NCBI GenBank assembly: GCA_015680685.1
Contig: MNCI01035290.1
Location: forward strand, 36,854 to 100,853
Direction: 5' to 3'
Source: Gnetum montanum
Taxonomy: Eukaryota > Streptophyta > Gnetopsida > Gnetales > Gnetaceae
DNA: 64,000 nucleotides
The notes under the pieces are model-generated. The model saw nothing but the letters and a program-made list of their open reading frames with translations, did not search any database and had not been told where the DNA came from. The position numbers and the translations under genes are program-made. Positions 37,329 through 49,700 of this stretch are shown here, in pieces. The first letter of the stretch is position 1, and every line of letters begins with the position of its first letter.

Positions 37329-37395
37329 GACCAAATTTATAAGGATGCAAGATGGTTTGGTTGAGCCTGGCACAATCAACATATATAGGTGTTGG
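37329..37395 (+). promoter_or_regulatory. Pol I promoter-like module, forward (C1 of IGS-2)
   Basis: The start motif is TATATAGGTGT (37382-37392), so the G run is broken compared with the other C modules. The predicted start A is 37387, and it faces the reverse module at 37939-38003 across 564 bp. Confidence 0.5.
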
Positions 37396-37938
37396 TAGGT
37401 TGGCTTCCACAAGATGTACTTTTAGGAGAGGTGGAGTGTGTCTTAGGCCATCATGGATGCACTTTCAGGTGATTCTAAGTGCAATCTTGGCCTTAACGGA
37501 TGCACTTTTAGGTGATGCTAAGTGTGTCTTAGGCTATCATGAGCACACATTCAGGTGTGGTTATGAGTGTGTCCATCACCTCTGTTGGTATGCCTCAAGG
37601 AAGTTAGTCTCATAGAGAAAAATTTTTAAGAGGATCTCCTCCCTAAGAGTTCCCTTAGGGAGATTGATCCTAGGGAAGGCTCCCTTAGGGAAAGTGCTCT
37701 CAATGAGGGTGCTCTCATGGAGAGCTCCCTTAGATGCACAGTGCAACGCACTCTTAGGCAGGACACTCCCAAAGTGAATACTATCACATGCGTAGTGTGA
37801 GGTACTCCTAGGAAGATTGCTCTTGCAAGCACTACATGAGATGCTTTCTGTAGAGCACTCTTGCTAGTGCAGCTATGCAAGGTGCTCCCATGGATAGTGC
37901 TCTTGCAAGAGCACTGTGTGGTGCTCCTAGGGAGAATG
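37396..37938. repeat. Composite block C1, IGS-2
   Basis: Counterpart of 11703-12242, with both GGATGCACTTT(C/T)...GGTGAT segments (near 37455 and 37498) and the inverted module/B transition on the right. Confidence 0.75.
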
Positions 37939-38003
37939 CTACTTCTCCCCAAATATGATAATTAGGCCAGTTTTAGCCAAACCATCCTACACCCTTATAA
38001 ATT
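37939..38003 (-). promoter_or_regulatory. Pol I promoter-like module, reverse (C1 of IGS-2)
   Basis: On the minus strand the start region is ATATTTGGGGAGAAG, with TATAT changed to ATATT, while GGATGGTTTGGCTAAAACTG upstream is well kept. The equivalent start position is 37951. Confidence 0.5.
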
Positions 38004-38312
38004 TTTTTTTGGGAGAGCTCTCTTAGGGAGAATGCCCTCATGCAGGGCACTCTCAAGAAGGATGCCCTTAGAGAGAACTCTCCTAGGGAGGGCACTATCA
38101 AGGAGAATGCTCCCAAGGAGGTTTCTCATGGAGGGCCCTGTCCAAGAGAACTCACTTAATGAGGGCTCTCTTAGGGGGAACCTCTCAAATGTGTGGTGCA
38201 AGGCTCTCTCAAGGATGATGCTACTAGAGAGAACATTGTCATGTGTACAACATGAGTCACTCCCAATGGGAGCACTTGGGAAAGCACTACATGAGGCTCT
38301 CTCAGGAGAGTG
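38004..38312. repeat. Inverted B repeats and orientation-switch joint
   Basis: Reverse-complement 15-bp units run to GCTCTCTCAGGAGAGTG at 38296-38312, where the forward array resumes. Confidence 0.7.
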
Positions 38313-41300
38313 TCCTTACTAAGAGTGCCTTTCCTTGAGAACTCCCTCCCTAAGAGTAATCTCCCTCCCTAAGGACACCCTCCTCAAGAGCATCCCACTT
38401 AAGAGTGTTCTCTATGAGAGTGCCTTCCCTGAGAGTGCCCTCCCTAAGAGTGTTCTCCTTGAGAGTGCCCTCCATTAGACTAGCCTTCTAGAGAGCATTC
38501 TCCTTGAGAGTTCCCTCACTAGGAGCCTTCCTTTTGGAGCACCCTCATTGAGAGTGTTCTCTCAGAGAGTGCCCCCCATACCCAAGAACATTATCCTTAA
38601 GAGCACACTTGATTAGAGTGGCCTTTGTGAGAGTGTTCTCCTTGAGAGCACCCTCCATGAGAGCACCTTGCACTATGCATGTGAGAGTGTTCTCCTCGAG
38701 GGTGCCCTTGTTGAGAGTGTTCTCTTAGAGAGTGCCCTTCCTAAGAGTGCCCTCCCTAAGAATGTCCTCCTTGAAAGTGGTCTCCCTAAGGAGGCCCTCC
38801 TTGAGATCATTCTCTGTGAGAGCACCCTCTCTAAGAGTGTCCTTCATTAGATCAGCCTTCTGGAGAGCGTTCTACTTGAGAGAGCCCTACCTAAGTGCAC
38901 CTTGTGCTAGGCATATGAGAGTGTTTTCCTCAAGACCACCCTTGTTGAGAGAACCCTCTTAGAGAGCACTCTCACTAAGAGTGACCTTCCTCATAGCATT
39001 CTTCCTAAGAGCACCTTGTGCTATGCACGTGAGAGTTCTCTCCTCAATGGCACCCTTGTTGAAAGCATTCTCTTGGAGAGATACCTCCATGATAGTGCCT
39101 TCCTTGAGAGTGGTCTCCCTAGGGTTTCCCTCCTCAGGAGCATCCTCCTTAAGATCATTCTTCATGAGATCACCCTCTCTGAGATCATTCTCCTTCAAAG
39201 CATCCTCCATTATAGTGGCCTTCCAAATAGTGTTCTCCTTGAGAGCACCCTCGCTAGGACTGTTCTCCCTAGAGCACCCTCATTGAGAGTGTTTTATTAG
39301 AGAGTATGTCCCTGAGAGTGGCCTCCATTAGAGAAACCTCCATAAGAGTGTTCTCCTTGAGAGCACCCTCCATGAGAGTGCCCTCCATCAAAGCATTGTC
39401 CATGAAAGCACCTTGTGCTATGCACATGAGAGTGTTCTCCTTGAGAGTGCACTCATTGAGAGTGTTCTCTCGGAGAGTGCCCTTTGTAAGAGTGCCCTCT
39501 CTAAGAGTTGTTTCCATGAGGATTCCCTCCTCATGAGAATATTCCTTAAGAGTGTTCTCTGTGAGAGTGCCCTCCCTAAGAGCATTCTCCCTAAGAGTTG
39601 CCTATACAAGAGCTTTCTCCTAGAGAGTGCCCTCCATGAGAGCACCTTGTGCTATACACATGAGAGTATTCTCATTGAGAGCACCCTCATTAAGAGTGTT
39701 CTCTTGGAGAGCACCGTTCCTAAGAGTGCCCTCCCTAAGAACACCCTCCCTGAGAGTGGTCTCCTTAAGGATGCCCTTCTCGAGAACATCCTCCTTAAGA
39801 GAATTCTCTGTAAGAGCATTCTCTATGAGAGAACCCTTCCATAGAGTGTTTTATTTGAGAGTTCCCTTTGTTAGAGTGGCCTTTTAGAGAGTGTTCTCCT
39901 TGAGAGCCCCCTCCATTAAAGCGACCTTTTAAAGATTGTTCTCCTTGAGAGCATCCTCTCTGAGAGTTCCTTGCACTATGCACATGAGAGTGTTCTCATT
40001 GAGAGCACCCTCTTAGAGGGTGCCCTCCTAGAGAACACTTTCTCTGAGAGTGCCCTTCCTTAGAGTGTTCTCCCTGAGAGTTCCTTGCACTATGCATGTG
40101 AGAGTATTCTCATAAAGAGTTCCCTTGTTGAGATCATTCTCTTAGAAATCACCCTCCCTAAGAGTGCCCTCACTAAGAGTGGTTTCCTTGAGGATGCTGT
40201 CCCCAAGAGCACCCTCCCTGAGAGCATTCTCCTTGAGAGCACCCTTCATTAGAGTGGCCTCCCTGAGTGTGCCCTCTGTTAGAGTAGCCTCCTTGAGAGC
40301 ATTCTCCCTTAGAGCTTTTTGTGGTATGCACGTGAGAGTGTTCTCCCTTAGAGTACACTCATTCAGAGCATTCTCTTGTAGAGCACCCTCCATGAGAGTG
40401 GTCTCCTTGAGGACGCCCTCCATGAGAGTGCCCTCCCTAAGAGAATTCTTCCTAAGAGTGCCCTTCATTAGAGAGGCCTCCCTAAGAGTGTTCTCCTTGA
40501 GAGCACCATTTTTGAGAGCACCCTTTGTTAGAGCAGCCTCCCTGGGAGCATTCTCCCTAAGAGCACCTTGCACTACACACATCATAGAGTTCTCCTCAAG
40601 AGCACCCTCATTAAAAGCATTTCCTCGTAGAGCACCCTCACTAAGAGTGCCCTCCATTAGAGCACCCTTCTTGAGATCATTCTCCCTGAGAGTTCCCTCC
40701 ATTAGAGTGGCATTCCTAAGAGTGTTCTCCTTGAGAGTGCCCTCCCTTAGAGCCTTCTCCTTAAGAACATCTTGTGCTATGCATGTGAGAGTGTTCTCCT
40801 CAAGAGTGCCCTTGTTGAGAGTGTTCTCTCAAAGAGTGCCCTCCCCGAGAATCACCTTGCTAAGGATGCCCTCAATGAGAGTGTCCTCCTTAAGAGTGCC
40901 CTCCCAAAGAGTAGTCTCCATGAGAGCAGCCTCTATTAGAGTATCCTCCCTAAGATCACTCTCCCTAAGATCACACTCCCTGAGAGTGCCTTATGCTATG
41001 CTTGTGGAAGTGATCTTCTCAAGAGCATCCTTGTTGAGAGTGTTCTCTCAAAGAGCACCCTCCATTAGGGTAGTGTTCTCGAGAGCATTCTCACTAAGTG
41101 CACCCTCCCTAATAGTGTCTTGCACTACACTTGTGAGAGTGTTATGCTCAACAACATGCTCATTAAGAGAATTCTCATGAAGAGTGCCCTCCATGAGAGC
41201 ACCTTCTGTTAGAGTGTTCTCACTAAGAGATCCCTCTATTAGAGCACCCTCTCCAAGAGTGTTCTCATTGAGAGTGCCCTTCGCGAGAGCATTTTCCTTG

Positions 41301-41391
41301 ATGAGGCCCTCTTTAAGAGCATTTTCCTTTAGGATGCCCTTACTTGGTGCTCTCTCTTTGAGAGCTTTGTTCTTGATAATTCCCTCTTGGA
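38313..41391. repeat. 15-bp minisatellite (type B), IGS-2 block 2
   Basis: Forward 15-bp units with cassette words, ending in the conserved exit ACTTGGTGCTCTCTCTTTGA. It gives a 338-codon spurious frame at 40164-41180 made of five-residue repeats. Confidence 0.92.
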
Positions 41392-41462
41392 GACCAGATT
41401 TATAAGGATGCAGGATGGTTTGGCTGAACTTTGCACAATCAAAATATATAGGGGATGGTATG
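41392..41462 (+). promoter_or_regulatory. Pol I promoter-like module, forward (C2 of IGS-2)
   Basis: TATATAGGGGA lies at 41445-41455, preceded by AAAA instead of the usual CAACA context. The predicted start A is 41450, and it faces the reverse module at 42001-42067 across 563 bp. Confidence 0.55.
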
Positions 41463-42000
41463 CCAACTTCGCAAGGAAACACTTTTAGAAGAAGCAGAGT
41501 ACATCTTAGGCCATCATGGATGCACTCTTGGGTGATGATGAGTGCAATATTGGCCTTAATGGATACACTTTTAGGTGATGTTGAGTGTGTACTAGGCTAT
41601 CACAAGTGCACATTCAGGTGTGATTATGAGTGTGTCTATGGCCTTCATGGTAATGCCTCAGGGAAGTCTCTCTCACAGAGAACACTTTTTAAGAGGACTT
41701 CCTTCCTAAGCATGCCCTCATGGAGACTGCTCCTAGGGAGGGATCTATCAAGGGAAGTGATCTCAACAAGGGTGCTCTCATGGAGAGCTCTCTTAGATGT
41801 GCAGTGCAATGCACTCTCAGGGAGGATACTCCTGGAGGGAAAACTCTTAGGTGTGCAGTGCATGGTGCTCCCAGTGAGAGTGCTCTCATAAGCACTGCAT
41901 GAGGTGATCTTTGTAGAGCACTATTTCCAATGTAGCTATGTGAGGTACTCCCATGGAGAGCACTCTCATGAGAGCACTATGTGGTGCTCCCAAGGAGAAT
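41463..42000. repeat. Composite block C2, IGS-2
   Basis: Same structure as the other C blocks. From 41550 on it is part of the 1,295-bp segment that appears again at 42846-44140. Confidence 0.75.
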
Positions 42001-42067
42001 GCTACCTCCCCCATATATGCTAATTGGGCCAGTTTCAGCCAAACCATCATACACCCTTGTAAATTTG
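42001..42067 (-). promoter_or_regulatory. Pol I promoter-like module, reverse (C2 of IGS-2)
   Basis: The minus strand carries TATATGGGG (42017-42009) with GGTTTGGCTGAAACTGGCC upstream. The equivalent start A is 42013. Confidence 0.55.
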
Positions 42068-42394
42068 ATTTTTTGGGAGGGATCTCTCAGGGAGAATGAA
42101 CTCATCTAGGGTGCTCTTAAGGAGGGAATTCTTAGAGAGAACTCTACCAGGGAGGGTGCTATCAAGGAGAATGCTACCTCTCCCATATATGCTAATTGGG
42201 CTAGTTTCAGCCAAAGGTTCTCATGGAGGGCCCTATCCAAGAGAACTCTCTCAGGGAGAATGCTCTCAGATGCACAACACAAGGCTCTCTTAGGGATGAT
42301 GCTCCTAGAGAGAACACTATCACATGCATAGTATGAGACACTACCAATGGGAGTGCTCTAGAAAGCATAGCATGAGGCTCTCTCAGGAGAGTGC
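42068..42394. repeat. Inverted B repeats with a partial second reverse module, then joint
   Basis: Within the inverted units, 42170-42214 holds the start half of a second reverse promoter-like module (minus-strand TATATGGGAGAGGTAGC), cut after CTTTGGCTGAAACTAG. The orientation switch GCTCTCTCAGGAGAGTGC is at 42377-42394. Confidence 0.65.
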
Positions 42395-42844
42395 CCTTCC
42401 CTAAAAAATCCCTCCCTAAGAGCAGTCTCCCTGAGAGTGCCCTCCTCAAGAGCATCCTCATTAGGAGTTTTCTCCATGATAGCACCTTCCCTGAGAGTGC
42501 ACTATTTGAGAGTGTTCTCCTTAAGAGTGTTCCCCTTGAGAGCGCCCTTGGTGGGAGCCTTCTCCATGAAGTGCCCTCATTGAGAGCACTCTCTTGGAGA
42601 GTTCCCTCCCTAAGAGATCCACCCCCAAGAGCATTCTCCTTTATAGCACCCTTTATTAGAGAAGGGTTTTTAAGATAATTCTTCTTGAGAGTGCCCTAGA
42701 TGAGAGCACCTTATGCTATGCACATGAAAGTGTTCTCATCAAGAGCACCCTTCCTAAGAGTACCCTCCCTGAGAGTGGTCTTCTTGAGGACACCCTCCTT
42801 AAGAGCATCCTTATTAAGAGAATTCTTTGTGAGAGTGCCCTCCC
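42395..42844. repeat. 15-bp minisatellite (type B), IGS-2 block 3, left part up to the N
   Basis: Forward 15-bp units that stop at the N. Their continuation in the second copy (44141 onward) reads TAAGAGTGTTCTCC without interruption, which is what a contig overlap would look like. Confidence 0.85.
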
Positions 42845-42845
42845 N
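42845..42845. other. Single N: likely assembly join
   Basis: The only ambiguous base in the window. It separates two copies of the same 1.3-kb sequence. Confidence 0.85.
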
Positions 42846-44140
42846 TTGGACTTAATGGATACACTTTTAGGTGATGCTGAGTGTGTACTAGGCTATCACA
42901 AGTGCACATTCAGGTGTGATTATGAGTGTGTCTATGGCCTTCATGGTAATGCCTCAGGGAAGTCTCTCTCACAGAGAACACTTTTTAAGAGGATTTCCTT
43001 CCTAAGCAGGTCCTCATGGAGACTGCTCCTAGGGAGGGATCTATCAAGGGAAGTGATCTCAACAAGGGTGCTCTCATGGAGAGCTCTCTTAGATGTGCAG
43101 TGCAATGCACTCTCAGGGAGGATACTCCTGGAGGAAAAACTCTTAGGTGTGCAGTGCATGGTGCTCCCAGTGAGAGTGCTCTCATAAGAACTGCATGAGG
43201 TGATCTTTGTAGAGCGCTATTTCCAATGTAGCTATGTGAGGTACTCCCATGGAGAGCACTCTCATGAGAGCACTATGTGGTGCTCCCAAGGAGAATGCTA
43301 CCTCCCCCATATATGCTAATTGGGCCAGTTTCAGCCAAACCATCATACACCCTTGTAAATTTGATTTTTTGGGAGGGATCTCTCAGGGAGAATGAACTCA
43401 TCTAGGGTGCTCTTAAGGAGGGAATTCTTAGAGAGAACTCTACCAGGGAGGGTGCTATCAAGGAGAATGCTACCTCTCCCATATATGCTAATTGGGCTAG
43501 TTTCAGCCAAAGGTTCTCATGGAGGGCCCTATCCAAGAGAACTCTCTCAGGGAGAATGCTCTCAGATGCACAACACAAGGCTCTCTTAGGGATGATGCTC
43601 CTAGAGAGAACACTATCACATGCATAGTATGAGACACTACCAATGGGAGTGCTCTAGAAAGCATAGCATGAGGCTCTCTCAGGAGAGTGCCCTTCCCTAA
43701 AAAATCCCTCCCTAAGAGCAGTCTCCCTGAGAGTGCCCTCCTCAAGAGCATCCTCCTTAGGAGTCTTCTCCATGATAGCACCTTCCCTGAGAGTGCACTA
43801 TTTGAGAGTGTTCTCCTTAAGAGTGTTCCCCTTGAGAGCGCCCTTGGTGGGAGCCTTCTCCATGAAGTGCCCTCATTGAGAGCACTCTCTTGGAGAGTTC
43901 CCTCCCTAAGAGATCCACCCCCAAGAGCATTCTCCTTTATAGCACCCTTTATTAGAGAAGGGTTTTTAAGATAATTCTTCTTGAGAGTGCCCTAGATGAG
44001 AGCACCTTATGCTATGCACATGAAAGTGTTCTCATCAAGAGCACCCTTCCTAAGAGTACCCTCCCTGAGAGTGGTCTTCTTGAGGACACCCTCCTTAAGA
44101 GCATCCTTATTAAGAGAATTCTTTGTGAGAGTGCCCTCCC
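42846..44140. repeat. Segment duplicated at +1296 bp (second copy)
   Basis: Starts right after the N with TTGGACTTAATGGATACAC and matches 41550-42844 to its last base. It therefore repeats the reverse module (43297-43363), the partial reverse module (43466-43510), the joint (43673-43690) and the first B units. It has no forward promoter-like module, because the match begins inside the C block. Confidence 0.9.
43297..43363 (-). promoter_or_regulatory. Pol I promoter-like module, reverse (second copy of the C2 module)
   Basis: Identical in layout to 42001-42067 at +1296 bp, with TATATGGGG on the minus strand. It may not be a separate element in the genome if the duplication is an assembly artefact. 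Confidence 0.45.
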
Positions 44141-45739
44141 TAAGAGTGTTCTCCTTCAGAGTACCCTCCATTAGAGTGGCCTTTCAAAGAGCATTCTCCT
44201 TGAGAGTGCCCTCCCCAAGAGTGCCTTGCACTATGCACATGAGAGTGTTCTCCTCGAGAGCACCCTCATTGAGAGTGCCCTCTTAGAGGACATCCTCTTG
44301 GAGAGTGCTCTTCCTAAGAGTGGCCTTCCTTAGAGCATTCTCCATGAGAGTGCCTTGTGCTATGCATGTGAGAGTGTTCTCCTTGAGTGTGCCCTTGTTA
44401 AGAGCATTCTCTTGAAGAGTGCCCTCCCTAAGAGTGCCCTCCCTAAGAGTGGTCTTCTTGAGGATGCCCTCCGTGAGAGTGTTCTCCCTGAGAGCACCCT
44501 CCATTAGAGTAGCCTCCCTAAGATTATTCTCCCTAAGAGTGCCTTGTACTATTCATGTGAGAGCGTTCTCCTTGAGAGCACCCTCGTTGAGAGAATTCTC
44601 TCAGAGAGTGTCCTCCATGAGAGTACCCTTCTTGAGAACAGTCTCCCTGAGGATGCCCTCCTCAAGAGCACCCTCCTAAAGAGAATTCTTCCTAATAGCA
44701 CCCTTCATTACAATATCCTCCCTAAGAGTGTTCTCCTAGAGATTTCCCTTCCTAAGAGTGCCCCCCATTAGAGTGGCCTCCCTAAGAGTGTTCTCCCAAA
44801 GAGCACATTGCAGTATGCATGTGAGAGTGTTCTCCTCAAGAGTTCCCTCATTAAGAGCATTCTCTCATAGAGCACCCTCCATCAAAGTGCCCTTCCTATG
44901 AGTGTTCTCCCTAAGAGTGCCCTTATCTAGAGTAGCATCCTTGAGAGCATTCTCCTTGAGAGTAACCTCCCTCAGAGCATTATCCCTGAGAGTGCCTTGC
45001 ACTATGCACATGAGAGTTTTTTCCTTGAGAGTGCACTTGTTTTAGAATGTTCTCTTAGAGAGCACCCTTCCTAAGAGAATTGTCCTAAAGAGATCCCTCC
45101 ATTAGAGCGGCCTCCCTAAGAGAATTCTCCTTGTAAGCATCCTCCATGGGAGTGTTCTCCCTAAGAGCACCTTATACTATGTACTTGAGAGTGTTCTCCT
45201 CAAGAGAACCCTCATTGAGAGTTTTCTCTTGAAGAGTGCCCTCCATGAGAGTGGCCTCCCTGAGCATGACCTTGTTGAGGATGCCCTCTTGGAGAGTGTC
45301 CTCCTTAATAGCACCCTCCCTGAGAGTATCCTCTATGAGAGCATCCTCCATTTTAGCAACCTCTTATTTTACTTGAGATCACCCTCTATGAGATCACCTT
45401 GCGCTATGCCCATGAGAGTGTTCTCCTTAAGAGCACCCTCATTGAGAGCATTCTCTTAGATAGAGCCCTCTATTAGAGAAACCTTCCTGAGAGTGTTCTT
45501 GCTGAGTGCACCCTCCCTAAGAGTGCCTTGCGCTACGCACATGAGAGTGTTCTCCTAGGGAGCGCCCTTGTTGAGAGTGTTCTCATGGAGAGCACCCTCC
45601 CTGAGAGCGTTCTAGCTAAGGGAAACCTCCACAAGAGTGTTCTCCCTGATAGCACCCTCTTTGAGAGCATTTTCCTTGAGGATGCCCTTACTTGGTGCTC
45701 TCTCTCGAAGAGTGCTCTTCTTGAGAACACCCTCTTGGA
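44141..45739. repeat. 15-bp minisatellite (type B), IGS-2 block 3, right part
   Basis: Forward 15-bp units with cassette words, and an ACTTGGTGCTCTCTCTCGA exit near 45689. A short irregular A+T-rich interruption lies near 45345-45375. Confidence 0.9.
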
Positions 45740-45810
45740 GACCAAATTTATAAGGATGCAAAAATGTTTGGATGAACTCATAACAATCAACATATATAGG
45801 AGGAGGTAGG
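45740..45810 (+). promoter_or_regulatory. Pol I promoter-like module, forward (C3 of IGS-2)
   Basis: TATATAGGAGG lies at 45793-45803, one base off the consensus. The body is more diverged than in other modules (AAAAATGTTTGGATGAACTC). As in unit 1, C3 has no reverse partner and leads to the gene-proximal element. Confidence 0.5.
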
Positions 45811-46292
45811 CTGAATCCCCTAGGATGCACTTTCAGGAGAAGTAGAGTTCATCTTAGCCCTTCATGGATGCACTTTCAAGTGATGTTGAGTGCAATCTTG
45901 GCCTTAATGGATGCACTTTTTAGGTGATGCTGAGTGCATCCTATGCTATCACGAGCACACATTTGGGTGTGATTATGAGTGCATTTGTGGCCTCCATGGG
46001 TATGCCTCAAGGAAGTCGCTCTCATAGAGAACACTTTCTAAGAGGATTTTCCTCCCTAAGCATGCCCTCAAGCAAAATGCTCCTAGGGAGGGCTCCCTTA
46101 TGGAAAGTTCTCTCAACAAGGGTGCTCTCATGGAGAGCTCTCTTGGATGCACATTGTAATGTGCTTTCAAGGAGGATACTCCTAGAGGGAACACTACCAT
46201 GTACACAGCAAGAGGCTCTCCCAGGCAGAGTGCTCTTGCAAGGGCTACATGAGGTGCTCTCTATAGAGTGTTTACTTGAGTTGGTTCATTGT
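45811..46292. repeat. Composite block C3, IGS-2
   Basis: Counterpart of 18243-18830 and about 105 bp shorter. It shares the CTTGAGTTGGTTC tail just before the gene-proximal element. Confidence 0.7.
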
Positions 46293-46362
46293 GACCAAAT
46301 TTATAAGGGTGCAAAATGGTATGGTTAAAACTAGTCCAATCAACATATATAGGGGGAGGTAG
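46293..46362 (+). promoter_or_regulatory. Gene-proximal Pol I promoter-like element, unit 2
   Basis: TATATAGGGGG is at 46346-46356. The predicted start A at 46351 lies 5,869 bp before the second 18S. The downstream GACCAGTTGTAGGGATAAAG (46371-46390) matches unit 1. The core matches the plant consensus exactly, although the rRNA genes it would drive are decayed and incomplete. Confidence 0.65.
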
Positions 46363-46700
46363 AGTGTATGACCAGTTGTAGGGATAAAGTGATAGATGGG
46401 TTTCTTCCCCAGGGATGTCTTACCCTACCCACAATATCATGGCCTCATTGTTCATGTCTGTGAATCATGAGCCTTGTTGTGAAGAAGGATAACCATATAT
46501 AAGGTAGTTTCCATGTTTTTTATTTGAAATAAAATGCTTACAGCATTGCAGGCATGTTCCATGGGGTTGGTTTCCTAAGAATCCTAGGATCCCAAATAAG
46601 TGGGTTTGGCTAGCTTGCACTGTAACTATCCTAAATGTTCTCACACACATTTTAGGAGCCCATTTTCAAGATGTATGCATCAAGCAAATGGGGCGTCAAT
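46363..46700 (+). other. 5' ETS leader, unit 2
   Basis: Counterpart of 18901-19239. No gene is seen. Confidence 0.6.
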
Positions 46701-49700
46701 AATAATGTCTATATAGGATTGAAAGATCCTCTCTAAAAATGATATCAGATGATTTCATGTAAATGGTTGCACTAATTTGGTGTGGTTGAGATAGCAGAGC
46801 ATCTCAATGCCTCCACAGGGTAGCATCAAGTGCATGCTATCTTTGCCTTTTCATCAATTTGATCACTTAGTAGCACATGGATGGTAGTTCCAAGTTCACT
46901 TGGACATGCCAAGGAATGAAGAGGGTGTACTCTCTTTTGTTCTCCATGCACTTGTGGATGCCTTACTATTCATTGTGGATCATGGGTTCTGATATTCCAG
47001 TGACTATTTCATGGGTGTACCATCTTGAAAATAATATTTCATGGATTCAAATACTTATGTTGTGACTTCTCTTCGAGTAACTTGTTGAGTTTGAGCACAT
47101 GCGCATCTTCGACAGTAAGTTATCCAAGGGTTGGGAGTAGTCAGACGGATGTTATAAGCTCATGTCTTGAAAATTTGTTGTTTTGGCTATGGCACACTCT
47201 GTCTCTAGGTTTCATGAAGGATTTTTTAGTTGTGTGGTCATATAATGCTGAATTTTGATATTTGGAAGTGTACATCCTATGAGTCCTATTTCTTTATCCT
47301 TGCGTATGCTTGTTGCGGATGTTGTGAGATTGGAGCCACTACTGATGGCACTACGAGATTGAAAGATCCCCTCTAAAAATGATATTGGTTGATTTTATGT
47401 GAATGGCTACATTGATTTGGTGTGGTTGAGCTAGTAGAGCATCTTGACACCTCCACAAGGTAGAGTCAAATGCATGCTCTCTCTTCCTTATCACCGATTC
47501 AATCACTTAGTATTGCATGGGTGGTAGTGGTGAGTTCACTTGTAGGAGCCAAGGAATGAAGAGGATGTAGTCTCTCTTGTTCTTGATGCACTTGTGGGTG
47601 CCTTGCTATTCATTACGGATTATGGGTTCTGATATTTTGGTGACCATTTCATGATCATTCCATCTTGCAATTAAATTTTGGATTCAAAGACTTACGTTAT
47701 GCCTTCCCTTAGAGTAACTTGTTGAGTTTGAGCACATGTTCAACCTCAGCAGCAAGTTCTCCAAGGGTTAGGAGTAGGTGAATGGATGTTTCAGGCTCAT
47801 GTCTCAAAAATCTATTATTTTAACTATTGGACACTCTATCTCTATGTTTCATAAAGGAATATTTGGTTGTTCGGTCACTTAACATCGAATTTGGGTATTT
47901 GGAAGCCTACATCTTGTGAGGCCTATTTCTTTATCCTTGGGTGTGATTGTCTAGGATGTTGTGAGATTGGAGTCATCATTGATGGCTCTACAGGATTAAA
48001 TATCTCCTCTAAAAATGATATCATATGATTTCATGTGAATGGTTGCATTTTTTTGGTGTGGTTGAGGTAGCAGAGCATCTTGATTCCCCCACTAGGTAGC
48101 ATTAGGTGCATGCTCTCTCTACCTTATGATCAATTCGATCACTTAGTAGCACATGGGTGGTAGTTATGAGTTCACTTGGACATGCCAAGGAATGAAGAGT
48201 ATGTACAATCTCTTATTCTCCAAGCACTTGGGGGTGCCTCGTTGTTCATTTCGAATCATGGATTCTGATATTTGGGTGACTGTTTCATGGTCATTCTATC
48301 TTGAGAATCAGCTTTCATGGATTCAAAGACTTATGTTGCACCTTCCCTTAGAGTAACTTGTTGAGTTTGAGTGCATGCTCAACCTCAATAGTAAGTTCTC
48401 CAAGGATTAGGAGTAGTTGGATGGATGTTTTAGGCTCATGACTTGAAAATTTGTTGTTTTGACAACCAAACACTCTATCTCTAGGTTTCATGAATGAGTT
48501 TTCAGTTGTGTGGTCATTTAACACCAAATTCGAGTATCTGGAAGCCTACATCCTATGAGGCCCATTTCTTTATCCTTGGGTTTGATTATTTAGGATGTTG
48601 TGATATTTGAGCCACCACTGATGGCTCTAGGAGATTGAAATATCCCATCTCAAAATGATATCATATTATTTCGTGCAAATGGTTGCATTGATTTGGTGTG
48701 GTTGAGGTAGCAGAGCATCTCAACTCCCCCACTGGGTAGTGTTAGGTGCATGCTTTCTTTGCCTTATCATTGATTTTATTGCTTAGTAGTGCATGGGTCG
48801 TAGTTACGAGTTCACTTGGATGTGCCAAGGAATGAAGAGCATGTATGCTCTCTTATTTTCCATGCACTTGCAAGTGCCTTGCTATACATTATAGATCATG
48901 GTTTCTGATATTCAGGTAACCACTTTGTGGTCTTTCCATCATGAAAATAAGATTTCATGGATTCAAAGACTTACTTTGTTCCTTTCCTTGGAGTAACTTG
49001 TATAGTTTTAGCACATTCTCAATCTCGTTATTAAGTTCTCCAAGGGTTAGGAGTAGTCGAATGGATGTTTCAGGCTCATGCCTCAAAAATCTATTGTTTT
49101 GACTACTTGACACTCTGTCTCTGCCTTTCATGAAGGATTTTTCAGTTGTGCATTCACTTAATACCAAATTTAGGTATCTAGAAGCGTACATCCTATGAGG
49201 CCTATTTCTTTATCCTTGGGTGTGATTTCTCAAGATGTTGTGATATTTGAGCCACCACTGATGGCTCTACGAGATTGAAAGATCCCCTCTAAAAATGATA
49301 TCGTATGATTTCGTGCAAATGGTTGCATTTATCTTGTGGTGTTGAGGTAGTAGAACATCTCAACACCCCCATAGGGTAGCATTAGGTGCATGCTCTCTCT
49401 ACCTTATCATCGATTCAATTGCTTAGTAGTGCATGGGTGATAGTTGGAAGTTCAGTTGGATGTGCTAAGGAACAAAGAGCATGTATGCTCTTTTGTTTTC
49501 CATGCACTTGTGGGTGCATCATTTCTCATTATGGAACATGAATTCTAATATTTAGGTGACTATTATGTAGTCGTTCCATCTCAAAAATAAGCTTTCATGG
49601 ATTCAAAGACTTACGTTGCACCTTCCCTTGGAGTAACTTGTCGAGTTTGAGTGCATGCTCAACCTTGGCAATAAGGTCTATAAGGGTTAGGAGCAATCAT

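Larger units (their letters stand above)
41550..42844. repeat. Segment duplicated at +1296 bp (first copy), ends at an N
   Basis: It runs from TTGGCCTTAATGGATACAC to GTGAGAGTGCCCTCCC, the last base before the N at 42845. The second copy shows only a handful of visible base differences (for example GATGTTGAG versus GATGCTGAG, and AGCATGCCC versus AGCAGGTCC). All other spacer repeats are far more diverged than this pair. Confidence 0.9.

Noticed and set aside
40164-41180. 338-codon open frame as a gene
   Set aside because: Same 15-bp array artefact, in IGS-2. The frames at 34387-35133, 36715-37410, 14916-15536 and 10230-10838 were dropped for the same reason.
41415-41891. 158-codon frame crossing a C block as a gene
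   Set aside because: It begins in the promoter-like module and runs through block C. The equivalent positions in the other C blocks are not consistently open, and there is no recognisable domain.
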